Part shown: positions 34,060-42,595 of the stretch, piece after piece | How the letters are laid out: the number at the start of each line of letters is the position of its first letter | Numbering within the stretch: the stretch's first letter is position 1 | Origin: JAGVSR01 sp963778225 | GTDB lineage: Bacteria; Pseudomonadota; Alphaproteobacteria; Rhizobiales; Hyphomicrobiaceae | DNA: 64,000 bases | Direction of reading: 5' to 3' | Assembly (NCBI GenBank): GCA_963778225.1 | Contig: CAVZTR010000012.1 | Location: forward strand, 248,001 to 312,000 | The notes under the pieces: generated by a model | Databases searched by the model: none | What the model was told of the DNA's origin: nothing | Seen by the model: only the letters and a program-made list of their open reading frames with translations | Translations under genes and position numbers: made by a program

Positions 34060-35028
34060 TCAGGCCAATTTGAAGGGCATGTCCTTGCCGGCGAAGAAGG
34101 CATCGATGTTGTCGAGCGCTTCGAAGCCCATCTGATTGCGCGCTTCGACAGCGGCCGATCCCAAGTGCGGGAACAAGAACGTGTTCGGCAGGTCGTAGTA
34201 GCCTTCGTTGATGTTGGGCTCGCCAGCGAAGACGTCGAGACCGGCATAGGCCAAGCGGCCGGACTTCAGTGCTGCGATCATGTCCTCGTCGTTGACGAGA
34301 TCACCGCGTGCCGTGTTCACGACGATGGCACCGTGCGGCAGTTTTTCGATCGTGGCCTTGTTGAAGAAGCCGCGCGTTTCCGGCGTTGATGGCGCATTGA
34401 TCGAGAAGAACTGCGAGACGGCGAGGAGGCTGTCGAGGCTCTCGTGGTAGGTGGCGTTGTATTTGTTTTCTACGTCGGGTTTGGCGCGGTAGATGTCGTA
34501 GTAGTGGATTTCCATGTCGAACCCGCGGGCGCGCTGAGCGAGCGCCTGGCCGATCTTGCCGAAGCCGTAGATGCCGAGTTTCTTATTGTCGAGGCGCTGG
34601 CCGACGAGTTGCAGGGGCTGCCAACCAGGCCAGCGGCGTTGACGGATCATGGCCTCGCCCTCGCCTGCCCGGCGTGCCGCACCCAGCAGCAGGAGCATGG
34701 CAATTTCAGCGGTCGCGACGGTGACGCCGTGGGGCGCGTTTCCGACCTTAATCCCGCGCTGCTTGCAGGCCTCCAGATCGATATGGTCGAAGCCGATCGA
34801 AAAGGTCGAGATGCACTTGATGTTCTCGGGGATGCGCGCGATCACGTCGGCGCGGCACTTCTCATTGAGCGTCAGGAGGATCGCGTCAACCGACTTGGCC
34901 GTCTCCAGCATCTCGTCGATGGTGATCTTGGGGTTATCCCCGTGCGCGATGACGTCATAGGTTTCCCGGGCGCGGGCCATAACGGCATCCGGCAGAGGCC
35001 AGGTGATCAGAATTTTCTTCTTTGACAT
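34060..35028 (-). CDS. hprA: Hydroxypyruvate reductase / NADH-dependent glycerate dehydrogenase
   Basis: A 322-residue D-2-hydroxyacid dehydrogenase. It agrees closely along its whole length with my recollection of the crystallised glycerate dehydrogenase of Hyphomicrobium methylovorum (SKKKILITWPLP, TFSIGFDHIDLEACKQRGIK). NAD-binding loop GIYGFGKIGQ, catalytic Arg in NTARGDLV, Glu in FAGEPN and His in FPHLGSA are present. It reduces hydroxypyruvate to D-glycerate in the serine cycle of formaldehyde assimilation. It stands alone, with its own terminator; other serine-cycle genes are not in this window. Confidence 0.95.
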   Translation of the reverse strand: MSKKKILITWPLPDAVMARARETYDVIAHGDNPKITIDEMLETAKSVDAILLTLNEKCRADVIARIPENIKCISTFSIGFDHIDLEACKQRGIKVGNAPHGVTVATAEIAMLLLLGAARRAGEGEAMIRQRRWPGWQPLQLVGQRLDNKKLGIYGFGKIGQALAQRARGFDMEIHYYDIYRAKPDVENKYNATYHESLDSLLAVSQFFSINAPSTPETRGFFNKATIEKLPHGAIVVNTARGDLVNDEDMIAALKSGRLAYAGLDVFAGEPNINEGYYDLPNTFLFPHLGSAAVEARNQMGFEALDNIDAFFAGKDMPFKLA

Positions 35029-35253
35029 AGGTTGCGTATCCTACCCGGGGTTCGACTTTCGTTGAGGATCGCCCCTCATGCCGCAAGGGCGGGCGGCTGA
35101 CAAGGGTTGTGGCGGCGCGGAATTGCGCGTTGCAGCGCGGCACAGCGGCTTACTCTTTCTTCACCCGGATCAGCGACACTGTTTAATGGTTGCAGCAGCC
35201 CCTCCCGCCGTTTCGCGGGCCATCGGGCGTGACGTCAGCGAAGGAAGCCCGCG

Positions 35254-35634
35254 ATGCGCGCGGTGGTCATCATTCTAGCGCTCCTGGTCGCCGCCAAGGT
35301 CTGGGCTCAAGACAAGCTCCACCGTGAGGCGGCCAATGAGGCCCTGCTGGCGGCTTATCAGCTGCACGCTCAAGCCGCCTGTTCCGAAAGGCCCCAGACG
35401 GACGCGCGCGGCATGCCCGTCGCTGTCGGATCGGTCAACTGGAAGCAGCCAGAGACGGCGGAAATACTGCTCGGCAATCCGAGATTGAGTGTGCCGATCT
35501 GGCAGTTGGAGCATCCGCTCTGGAACGCCCGCTATAAAAATCCCGTCTTGCGGCTGACGGTGGGCGATCGCTTCTCGCGGCTTGCCTGCGACTATGACGT
35601 GATGAACGGCAAAGCCGAGTTGCTGGTGCTCTAG
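35254..35634 (+). CDS. Exported hypothetical protein
   Basis: A 126-residue protein with a signal peptide (VVIILALLVAAKVWAQ) and no domain that I recognise. The mature part has two Cys residues (CSERP and LACDYDV) and the segment VPIWQLEHPLWNARYKNPVLRL. AAGGAAG precedes the ATG. It is convergent with the methyltransferase gene downstream. Confidence 0.72.
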   Translation: MRAVVIILALLVAAKVWAQDKLHREAANEALLAAYQLHAQAACSERPQTDARGMPVAVGSVNWKQPETAEILLGNPRLSVPIWQLEHPLWNARYKNPVLRLTVGDRFSRLACDYDVMNGKAELLVL

Positions 35635-35641
35635 CCGTTCC

Positions 35642-36352
35642 TCAGCGCCGCGTTCCCTGCACCGCAATCTGAGTCATGAAGAGATGATCGAGGCGGCCCG
35701 AGGTCCAGCGCGAGATCAATTCGACGCGTGGCGAGAATGGGTTGACCGGGCCGACATGATTGATGCGAAAGCCTGCGGTCTCGAACATCGCGGCGAAGGT
35801 GGCCGGCGTGAACCACCGCAGGTGCGTGCGGTCGAAGACGCCTTGATCGGCAAGGTCGAAATGGCCCTTCGCCAATTCGCGCAATACCTTCCAGTGAGCG
35901 ATGTTGGGCGAGCTTGCCAGCACCATTCCGCCCGGACGAATGAAGCGCGACAGACGGCGCAGCAGGGCGCCCGGTTCCACGAGGTGCTCCAGCACTTCCG
36001 ATAGAATGAGCGCGTCAAATTCGGCCGGCTGCCATTCGAAATCCATGCGCTCGACGTCGCCGATGAGAACGTCCGAAAGCACGGCGCGCGCCTGTTTGGC
36101 GTAGCTCTCCATCAATTCGACGCCGACATAGTGCCCTGCCCGACCGCGAGCCATGGCTAGGGCGCCGGTGGCGCCGTTGCCGCACCCGATCTCGAGGACG
36201 CGGGCGGTGGGGTCACGGGGCAGAAGGCGCACGAAATCGGCGCGCGCATTGGTGAAGTAACTCGTTGCCTTGCCTTCGTAGGCCGATACCAGCTGGCCGG
36301 CCGGTGACAAAGTTTCGGTCGTCACGTTCAAATCCCCGCATGACTCATTCAA
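35642..36352 (-). CDS. Class I SAM-dependent methyltransferase
   Basis: A 236-residue methyltransferase of the UbiG/Methyltransf_11-23 type: SAM loop VLEIGCGNGATGALA, acidic residue in VGVELME, LILSEVLEHLVEPGALLRRLSRFIRPGGMV and FDRTHLRWFTPATFAAMFETAGF. This last pattern is frequent in methyltransferases linked to polysaccharide or O-antigen loci. It is divergent from the exopolysaccharide operon with 245 bp between, so it may act on that polymer, but this is inference. Confidence 0.85.
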   Translation of the reverse strand: MNESCGDLNVTTETLSPAGQLVSAYEGKATSYFTNARADFVRLLPRDPTARVLEIGCGNGATGALAMARGRAGHYVGVELMESYAKQARAVLSDVLIGDVERMDFEWQPAEFDALILSEVLEHLVEPGALLRRLSRFIRPGGMVLASSPNIAHWKVLRELAKGHFDLADQGVFDRTHLRWFTPATFAAMFETAGFRINHVGPVNPFSPRVELISRWTSGRLDHLFMTQIAVQGTRR

Positions 36353-36439
36353 TTAACAATAAGGCGCACTTCTCAACGAGGCGTTTACGGCCGCATTCGG
36401 AATGGCAAACAAATGGTTTCGCGAGACTCTGGAAATTAC

Positions 36440-36509
36440 TTACAAGATGTAAATTACGGAATTTGCGCGGTTTTTTCTCATTCTTGTTAGCTCGCTTTTA
36501 ATACTAACA
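36440..36509 (+). promoter_or_regulatory. Inverted repeats in the AT-rich exopolysaccharide promoter region
   Basis: The interval 36353-36597 is conspicuously AT-rich. It contains TTACA-aga-TGTAA (36440-36452) and TGTTAG-N13-CTAACA (36485-36509), both perfect. They lie 89-158 bp upstream of the Wza-like gene and are candidate operator sites. No regulator is assigned. Confidence 0.45.
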
Positions 36510-36597
36510 GCGCTCTTTTGAAAGGTGCGGTGGAGGTATGTCTCCGGGCACGCCTTTTCCGCGTCGGATTCGCACTCGTGTAATTTGAGTTTTGCGT

Positions 36598-37185
36598 ATG
36601 TCACTCGTCAGTGCGTTCAAATGCTGTGTCGCTGCAATGTCGGCAGGACTGCTTGTCTCCGCCTGCGCGGAGACGATCGGACCGGCCCCGGCTAGCTTTA
36701 TGACCGAGGGTACGCCCTCGGCGCTTGGCGCCTCATACCGTCTCGGCATCGGCGACAAGCTGAAAATCAATGTCTTCGGTGAAGAGAGCCTGTCGGGCCC
36801 CGTCGAGGTGAATGCTGCCGGACAGGTGGCGCTGCCCCTTGCCGGCGAAGTTCCCGCTCAGGGCAAGACCATCACCCAGTTTCGCGAAACGGTCGCGCAA
36901 CGGCTGGCGGATGGTTACCTCAAGAACCCCAAGATTACCGTCGAGATCACAAACTACCGCCCCTTCTACATCCACGGCGAGGTGAAGAGCGGTGGCGAAT
37001 TTGGCTACAAAACCGGTCTGAAATTGCGAGACGCGATCGCAATCGCGGGCGGCTACACGTACCGCGCCGATCAGACCTACGCGATCGTCTCGCGTGAAGG
37101 AGCGGGCGAGGTTCGCATTCCAACGAACGGCACCGTCACCATCCTACCCGGGGACAATGTGCGCATTCCCGAGCGATTCTTTTAG
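36598..37185 (+). CDS. Wza-like polysaccharide export lipoprotein
   Basis: A 195-residue outer-membrane polysaccharide export protein. The signal peptide ends in a lipobox LLVSAC with Cys23 to be lipidated. A Poly_export domain (YRLGIGDKLKINVFGEESLSGPVEVNAAGQVALPLAGEV) and one SLBB domain (FYIHGEVKSGGEFGYKTGLKLRDAIAIAGGYT) follow. It is a short form without the extra domains and C-terminal helix of E. coli Wza, so a separate barrel is likely needed; the next gene encodes one. First gene of the exopolysaccharide operon. Confidence 0.92.
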   Translation: MSLVSAFKCCVAAMSAGLLVSACAETIGPAPASFMTEGTPSALGASYRLGIGDKLKINVFGEESLSGPVEVNAAGQVALPLAGEVPAQGKTITQFRETVAQRLADGYLKNPKITVEITNYRPFYIHGEVKSGGEFGYKTGLKLRDAIAIAGGYTYRADQTYAIVSREGAGEVRIPTNGTVTILPGDNVRIPERFF

Positions 37186-37211
37186 TCGAACCCAGCGAGC
37201 CGAGAACACCC

Positions 37212-38579
37212 GTGAAGCCCAGCTCCACCAGTGCTGACCACAGAAGGCCGCGCCGCGACGCGCAGGCCTTCGCGTGCGCAGCGGCGGCTGCAGCTTTCAG
37301 CGCTGCACCGTTCAGTGGAGCTCTCGCCATTGACGTCGACTACAATGCTGACCTCATCACCGATACGATTGCCAGCCAAGAGATACGGAAGGATTGGATG
37401 GAGGCGCGCAAGTATGGCGCGCAGACGGTGGCCGAAGCGGATCGCGGGTTTGCGGCGCCGGAAGGCATTCGGATGGGGAATTTCTTCATATACCCATCGA
37501 TCACCGAAACGATTGCGTACGATTCCAATATCTACGGACTTGCCGATGATCCGATCGCCGATTGGCGGTTCATAACGGCACCGACGTTGACCATCCAGTC
37601 GCAGTTGCCACGGCATTATTTCGATATGACCGTCTTCGGCCGCTTCATGAATTTCGCCGAAAACACCGATCAGAATTATGCCAACTTCGGCGGTGCGGCG
37701 CGCGGCGCTGTGCATATCGATCACGCGCATACGTTCTCCGTCAGTGCGGTTGCCAAGCGCGACCATGAAGAGCGCTCCGCGATCACCGCTTCTCTTGCGG
37801 CGGCGGAGCCGGTTCCCGTCGATCAATTCCGCGCCTCCGTCGGCCTGACCCGTGACGTCGGCCGCCTCTACGGCACGGTCTCGGCAACGGCTGAAAAGCT
37901 CGACTACCACAGCGTTCCTGCCATCGGTGGCGGAACGCTCAGCCAGGCGTATCGCGATCAGGAACTCTATGCGGCGCAGCTGCGCGCCGGCTATCGCATC
38001 TCGCCCGGCTTCGACTTCGTGGCCAATTTGCGCGGCATCAAGCAATTCAACGAACCCGAGGCGCCTGGCCTCGGCAACCGCAATTCGGAAGGCTACGAGA
38101 TCTCGGCGGGGCTCGCCTTCGAGACGGATCCACTGGTGCGCTGGCGCCTGCTCGGCGGCTACGGCATGCGTGATTACGAGCGATCGGATCTTGGAACCGT
38201 CTCGACATCGCTTCTGGAGGCGCAGGTTACTTGGTTGGCCACGGACCGGCTCACGCTTTCGGCCACTGCTTCGCGCAATATCGCCGATGATTTCGGCGCG
38301 GACGACAGCGGTCGCATCGAAACCTCAGCCATCGCGTCGGCCGACTACGAAATTCGGCATGATCTCTTTGCGACCGCAAACGTCGGCTTTGCGAATGTCG
38401 ACTTCATCGGCAGCACGCGCGAGGACGAGGTGTTCGAGACCGGCGCTTCGCTTCGGTACCACTACACCAAGAACATGCTGTTTACGCTCGGCTACACATA
38501 TGAAACCCGCGACTCGAACGATCCCAGCTTCGACTTCGATCGCAGCATCGTCCGCGCTGGCGGCACGTTGAAATTCTAA
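37212..38579 (+). CDS. Outer-membrane beta-barrel protein of the exopolysaccharide locus
   Basis: A 455-residue exported protein starting at GTG, with a signal peptide (FACAAAAAAFSAAPFSGALA). The mature protein alternates polar and hydrophobic residues through about 18 strands and ends in F (GTLKF), typical of outer-membrane barrels. It resembles the putative beta-barrel porin-2 class found beside Wza-like genes in alphaproteobacterial polysaccharide loci. It is 26 bp after the Wza-like gene and 16 bp before the Wzc-like gene, so it probably forms the exit pore for the polymer. Confidence 0.82.
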   Translation: MKPSSTSADHRRPRRDAQAFACAAAAAAFSAAPFSGALAIDVDYNADLITDTIASQEIRKDWMEARKYGAQTVAEADRGFAAPEGIRMGNFFIYPSITETIAYDSNIYGLADDPIADWRFITAPTLTIQSQLPRHYFDMTVFGRFMNFAENTDQNYANFGGAARGAVHIDHAHTFSVSAVAKRDHEERSAITASLAAAEPVPVDQFRASVGLTRDVGRLYGTVSATAEKLDYHSVPAIGGGTLSQAYRDQELYAAQLRAGYRISPGFDFVANLRGIKQFNEPEAPGLGNRNSEGYEISAGLAFETDPLVRWRLLGGYGMRDYERSDLGTVSTSLLEAQVTWLATDRLTLSATASRNIADDFGADDSGRIETSAIASADYEIRHDLFATANVGFANVDFIGSTREDEVFETGASLRYHYTKNMLFTLGYTYETRDSNDPSFDFDRSIVRAGGTLKF

Positions 38580-38595
38580 GGACCACCACCACCCG

Positions 38596-40872
38596 ATGAG
38601 TACGATGGACACAGGCATGGAAGACAGCGGCGGCGGGGCATTCAGCCTCGAGCGCGCCTTCAATGCCGTGCGCCGGCGTCTGCCTCTCATTGGAGCGGTG
38701 ACGACGGCCGTGACGCTCGCAGCCATCGCCTTCTCGATGACGCTTCCGAACCGCTACGACGGCGTTGCAGTGGTGCAGATCGATCCACGCAAGAAGTCGA
38801 TTTCTCAATTCGAAGGGGTTGTGGAGGATCTGAAAGGCGATAGTGCGTCGATCGACAGCGAAGTCGAAGTTATCTCATCGCGCGCCGTTGCGTTGAAAGT
38901 GATCGACGTCTTGAACCTCCGCGACGACCCGGAGTTCCGGCCGCAGTCGACGGTGCGGCACGTGTTCCGGATACTCGGCCTCAACGGGTATCTGCCCGCA
39001 GAGCAGCCGATGGAGCCCTCTCATCACGTCAAGAGCGAGCGCCGGCTCGATCAGGATCCTAACGGTACTCTTGTCGGGCGCAATCAACCCGGCGAGGCGA
39101 CGCCAGAACGGGACGAACTCGCGACCGCGTTTCAAGAGCGGCTCAAGGTCTCGCGTGTGCGCATGACGCTGCTCTTGGAGATCAAGTTTACCGCGGGCGA
39201 TCCGATCAAGGCGGCGCGCATCGCCAATACCATCGCCGAAATCTATCTTGCCAACAACCTTGCCAACAAGAAGCAGGCCAGCGGGTTTGCGACTGATCTT
39301 CTCGAGGGCAAGCTTGCGGAGATGCAGGAGCGCGTGGCCCAGGCCGAGCGCAAGGTGGCAATGTATAAATCCGACAACAACATCTTCGACTCGGAAGGCA
39401 ATATCCTTTCCGAGAAAGAGCTGGCGCGGTTGATGGAGCAGACGGTCGCGGCGAGGAATACCACGGCCGAAGCCAAGGCCAAGTACGAGAACGCGCAGCG
39501 CCTCGCGACGACAATCGGGGGGACGGCGACAATTGCGGAAGTGCTCGGCAGCGATTCGATCCGCCTATTGAAGGAATCCGTCTCGGGAGCGCGCAAACGT
39601 GAGGCGGAGCTGGGCACGCGCTATGGTCCCCGCCACCCGGAGATGCAAAAGGTGCGGGCTGAGATTGCCGAAGCCGAGAGCCAGCTTGCTGTCGAAATCG
39701 GACGGCAGGTCGCCAACCTTCGAAACGAGTATGTCGTCGCCGAACGACGTGAAATGCAGCTTCGCCAGTCTCTCACGACGCTCAAGGAGCAGGAGGCCGC
39801 CACCAAGGAAGCGTCGGTCAAGCTGTCGGAATTGCAGCGGGAGGCGTTGACGTCCAAGCAGCTCTACGAGTCGCTGCTCGGCCGCTACAAGCAGACATCG
39901 GAAACGCAGGATCTTCAGCTGCCGGATGCGCGGATCGTCGAGCAGGCTGACGTGCCGCTCCATCCCTCCTCGCCCAAGCGGAAGCAAATCGTGCTGATCG
40001 CTCTCATCGCCGGCTTCGGTCTGGGCATGATGCTGGCGCTCGGCCTCGAATTCGCGACGCCCGGCGTCAGCCACCCCGACGATGTCGAGCGGAGCCTCGA
40101 GGTCGCATACATGGCATCTGTACCCGCCATCGCCATCCAGGGGCCCGGCGTCGATCCTCTGCGATCGATCCGGCTCGTGCTGGCCGAACCACGCGGCATT
40201 TTTGCGGAAAGCGTGCGCGGCATCCGGCGTGAACTCGATATGCGGCACCGGTCCGGCACGTCGCGGGTGATCATGCTTGCCTCGAGCCTGCCTGGCGAAG
40301 GCGCCGACATCATCGCTTCGAACCTCGCCCATCATTACGCATTGACCGGACAACGCGTTCTGCTCATCGACGGTGATCTGAGGCGGGCGCCGCTGACGCG
40401 GAAACTGGCGCCGCAGCGGACGCGCGGACTGCTCGACGCGCTCGTGCACGGTCTGCCGGTCGAGAGCGCAATCCTGCATGATACGGCGTCGGACCTCTAC
40501 TTCCTGCCGGCGATGAGCCCGACACCTTTGGAAACAGCACGCCCGGAAATGCTCGCGTCGCGCCGCATGGCCGAGACCATTCAGAGCCTGACGCAGCAGT
40601 TCGACGTCATCATCATCGATGCGCCGCCACTGTTGCCGGTGGTCGACGCCCGCATCCTCGCCGACTATGCCGATCAGATCGTGTTCGTCACGACGTGGCG
40701 GCAGACGCCGAAACAGCTCGCCAAGCGCGCGCTGCAGTCTCTCGGGTTCAACCACGCCAAGGTCGCCGGCGTCGTGATGAACAAAGTTGCGCAGCACGCT
40801 CTGGAAGACAGCTACGCGCTCGGCACCCGAATGGGTTCGCCCGCGCCGAGGCGGCTCGCACGGGCAGCTTGA
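38596..40872 (+). CDS. Wzc-like chain-length / BY-kinase protein with degenerate Walker A
   Basis: A 758-residue inner-membrane co-polymerase: TM1 (about 36-56), a Wzz domain, a long periplasmic coiled coil (about 230-440), TM2 (about 465-490) and a cytoplasmic P-loop ATPase domain. Walker A' (VLLIDGDLRR) and Walker B (VIIIDAPPLLPVVDA) are present. The Walker A reads LPGEGADIIAS where BY-kinases have PGEGKST: Ala570 replaces the essential Lys and Asp571 the Ser/Thr. The C-terminus has a single Tyr instead of a cluster. It probably controls polymer length without kinase activity. It lies in the operon between the barrel and initiating transferase genes. Confidence 0.92.
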   Translation: MSTMDTGMEDSGGGAFSLERAFNAVRRRLPLIGAVTTAVTLAAIAFSMTLPNRYDGVAVVQIDPRKKSISQFEGVVEDLKGDSASIDSEVEVISSRAVALKVIDVLNLRDDPEFRPQSTVRHVFRILGLNGYLPAEQPMEPSHHVKSERRLDQDPNGTLVGRNQPGEATPERDELATAFQERLKVSRVRMTLLLEIKFTAGDPIKAARIANTIAEIYLANNLANKKQASGFATDLLEGKLAEMQERVAQAERKVAMYKSDNNIFDSEGNILSEKELARLMEQTVAARNTTAEAKAKYENAQRLATTIGGTATIAEVLGSDSIRLLKESVSGARKREAELGTRYGPRHPEMQKVRAEIAEAESQLAVEIGRQVANLRNEYVVAERREMQLRQSLTTLKEQEAATKEASVKLSELQREALTSKQLYESLLGRYKQTSETQDLQLPDARIVEQADVPLHPSSPKRKQIVLIALIAGFGLGMMLALGLEFATPGVSHPDDVERSLEVAYMASVPAIAIQGPGVDPLRSIRLVLAEPRGIFAESVRGIRRELDMRHRSGTSRVIMLASSLPGEGADIIASNLAHHYALTGQRVLLIDGDLRRAPLTRKLAPQRTRGLLDALVHGLPVESAILHDTASDLYFLPAMSPTPLETARPEMLASRRMAETIQSLTQQFDVIIIDAPPLLPVVDARILADYADQIVFVTTWRQTPKQLAKRALQSLGFNHAKVAGVVMNKVAQHALEDSYALGTRMGSPAPRRLARAA

Positions 40873-41064
40873 TCCGGCTCGGGGTCTGATGCAGCGGGTG
40901 CGGCAGGTAACTGCCATCATTGTTTCGGCAGATGGCCGGCCAAATGCAAACGAAAGGCCCCTTTTTTCAATAAAGTTTTAGCGGGTTGGGTGCACGATCG
41001 TCAGCGAAATCTGTAGGTCCTTGCCAGCAACTCATCGTGGCATGGACGCATACCTGGAGTTGCT

Positions 41065-41985
41065 ATGTCGACTGTCGAAGCTCAGCCGCAGATCGCCGAC
41101 GCGTTGGATGCCACTGAGAGCGCTGCGTCGCAGATCGTGACCAAGGCGCCGCGCCGACGCGTGCCGCGCCGGCTCGCTGCCGATCTCGTGGGTGTCGCCG
41201 ACATTGCTGCGGTTCTCGCGGCGTTCATGCTGCCGGCGGTGATTTACAGCAAGGCAGGCGGCATCGTGACCGACTGGCCGATGCTCGTTCGGTCGGGACT
41301 TGCCGCGGCTATCATCGTGCACATGATGCTGCGTCTCTCCGGGATGTATGCAGCCGAGAGGCTCCATGATTTTCCGGTTCGGCCGGGTCTGCTGTTTGCC
41401 ACACTCACCGTCACGATGTTGGGTCTGCTCGGTCATGGGATGCCCTATGCCCTTCGGGCAGATCATGCATGGGTCTGGTTCAGCGTCGGTCTTTCGGCGG
41501 GCTTCACGCTCTTACTGTTCAACCGCGCTATCGCGAATACGCTTTTTGCACGGCTGACCCAGAAGGGCGTTTTCGACGAACGCATCGCCGTTTTCGGGGC
41601 TGGGTCCATCGCGCGGCGTGTGAAGGAGCATCTCGAGGCCGTGCCGTCCGGCATCCATTTCGCCGGCGTTTTCGACGACCGCATGGGCACCGATCGCATC
41701 AATTCGGACGGGCTCAGTCTGGCGGGGCGCTTGGAAGATTTGGTTCGTGCGGCTCGAAGCAACGAGATCGACAAGATCATCATCGCCCTCCCGCCGTCCG
41801 CCGATCAACGCATCAGCAAGATCGCCCGCCAGCTGGAAGCCTTGCCCGTCGGTCTGCATGTCGTGACGCACATCTCGTCCGATCTCCTCGACGACGGCCC
41901 GGCGCACACCGTGTCGGCTGTCGGTCCGGTGGGACTGCTTGACGTTAAAAAAAAAAGCCGATCGATGATTGGCAGCGCATCCTGA
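41065..41985 (+). CDS. Undecaprenyl-phosphate sugar phosphotransferase, N-terminal part (split at A10 tract)
   Basis: The first 300 residues of a WbaP/ExoY/HfsE-like initiating transferase. They hold four or five membrane segments (about 35-120), then a Rossmann-like CoA-binding domain (IAVFGAGSIARRVKEHL, FAGVFDDRMG). After LLDV the frame enters ten A residues at 41947-41956 and then stops. A -1 shift in the A tract continues as KPIDDWQRILKRGEDIVAGG into the catalytic domain at 42003-42560. The intact enzyme would transfer a hexose-1-phosphate to undecaprenyl phosphate and start the repeat unit. Slippage, phase variation or sequence error may explain the split. Confidence 0.87.
   Translation: MSTVEAQPQIADALDATESAASQIVTKAPRRRVPRRLAADLVGVADIAAVLAAFMLPAVIYSKAGGIVTDWPMLVRSGLAAAIIVHMMLRLSGMYAAERLHDFPVRPGLLFATLTVTMLGLLGHGMPYALRADHAWVWFSVGLSAGFTLLLFNRAIANTLFARLTQKGVFDERIAVFGAGSIARRVKEHLEAVPSGIHFAGVFDDRMGTDRINSDGLSLAGRLEDLVRAARSNEIDKIIIALPPSADQRISKIARQLEALPVGLHVVTHISSDLLDDGPAHTVSAVGPVGLLDVKKKSRSMIGSAS
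41947..41956 (+). repeat. A10 homopolymer tract at the frame break
   Basis: Ten consecutive A residues inside a GC-rich coding region. The reading frame is continuous across the gene if the tract has 8 or 11 A residues. In the zero frame it contains A-AAA-AAA, a slippery heptamer suitable for -1 frameshifting, and it is long enough for polymerase slippage. Confidence 0.9.
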
Positions 41986-42002
41986 AGCGGGGAGAGGACA
42001 TC

Positions 42003-42560
42003 GTGGCGGGCGGCCTGTTGCTTCTGGTGACGCTGCCTCTGTTCCCGATCATCGCACTCGCGATCAAGCTCGATAGCCCGGGTCCTGTCGTGTTTCAGCA
42101 GCGGCGCAGCGGCCGTAACCAGGCTCCTTTCAACGTGCTCAAGTTCCGCACCATGACCGTGCAGCATGTGACGGACGAAGTGCAGCAGGCGACCGCCGGC
42201 GATCCTCGCATCACGCGCGTGGGACAGATCCTGCGCCGCACGAGCCTCGATGAACTGCCGCAGCTCATCAACGTGCTCAAGGGGGAGATGTCGTTGGTCG
42301 GTCCACGTCCGCATCTGGCTGAGCACGACGAGCGCTTCGCGGCGATCGTCGACACCTATCCGCATCGCCACCAGGTCAAACCCGGCCTCACGGGTCTCGC
42401 CCAGGTGTCCGGCTTCCGCGGCGAGACGCGAACGCGCGACAGCGTCGAGGGACGGGTAGCAGCGGACCTCGATTATGTCCGCAACTGGTCTTTGTGGCTC
42501 GACACGAAAATCATCGCGCGCACGTTCATGGCCGTCGTGTCGGGACGTAACGCTTACTAG
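42003..42560 (+). CDS. Undecaprenyl-phosphate sugar phosphotransferase, catalytic part
   Basis: This frame carries the complete bacterial sugar transferase domain (PF02397 family): a membrane helix (GLLLLVTLPLFPIIALAIKL), DSPGPVVFQQRRSGRN, FRTM, RRTSLDELPQLINVLKGEMSLVGPRPHLAEH and PGLTGLAQVSG. These match HfsE, WbaP and ExoY catalytic cores. A GTG at 42003 could start it, but it would lose the residues KPIDDWQRILKRGEDI that precede the helix and the N-terminal membrane domain. Small ExoY-type enzymes work without that domain, so a separate product could be active. Confidence 0.87.
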   Translation: MAGGLLLLVTLPLFPIIALAIKLDSPGPVVFQQRRSGRNQAPFNVLKFRTMTVQHVTDEVQQATAGDPRITRVGQILRRTSLDELPQLINVLKGEMSLVGPRPHLAEHDERFAAIVDTYPHRHQVKPGLTGLAQVSGFRGETRTRDSVEGRVAADLDYVRNWSLWLDTKIIARTFMAVVSGRNAY

Positions 42561-42595
42561 TCCACCGATCCAGCCCACAGGGGAGGAACCGGTCA

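Noticed and set aside
39565..40920. A 451-residue open frame antisense to the Wzc-like gene
   Set aside because: Composition is that of a reversed coding strand; the plus-strand gene is clearly real.
40930..40985. Possible terminator near the T run after the Wzc-like gene
   Set aside because: The AAAGG/CCTTT arms are too close to form a stable loop; the downstream gene is probably on the same transcript.
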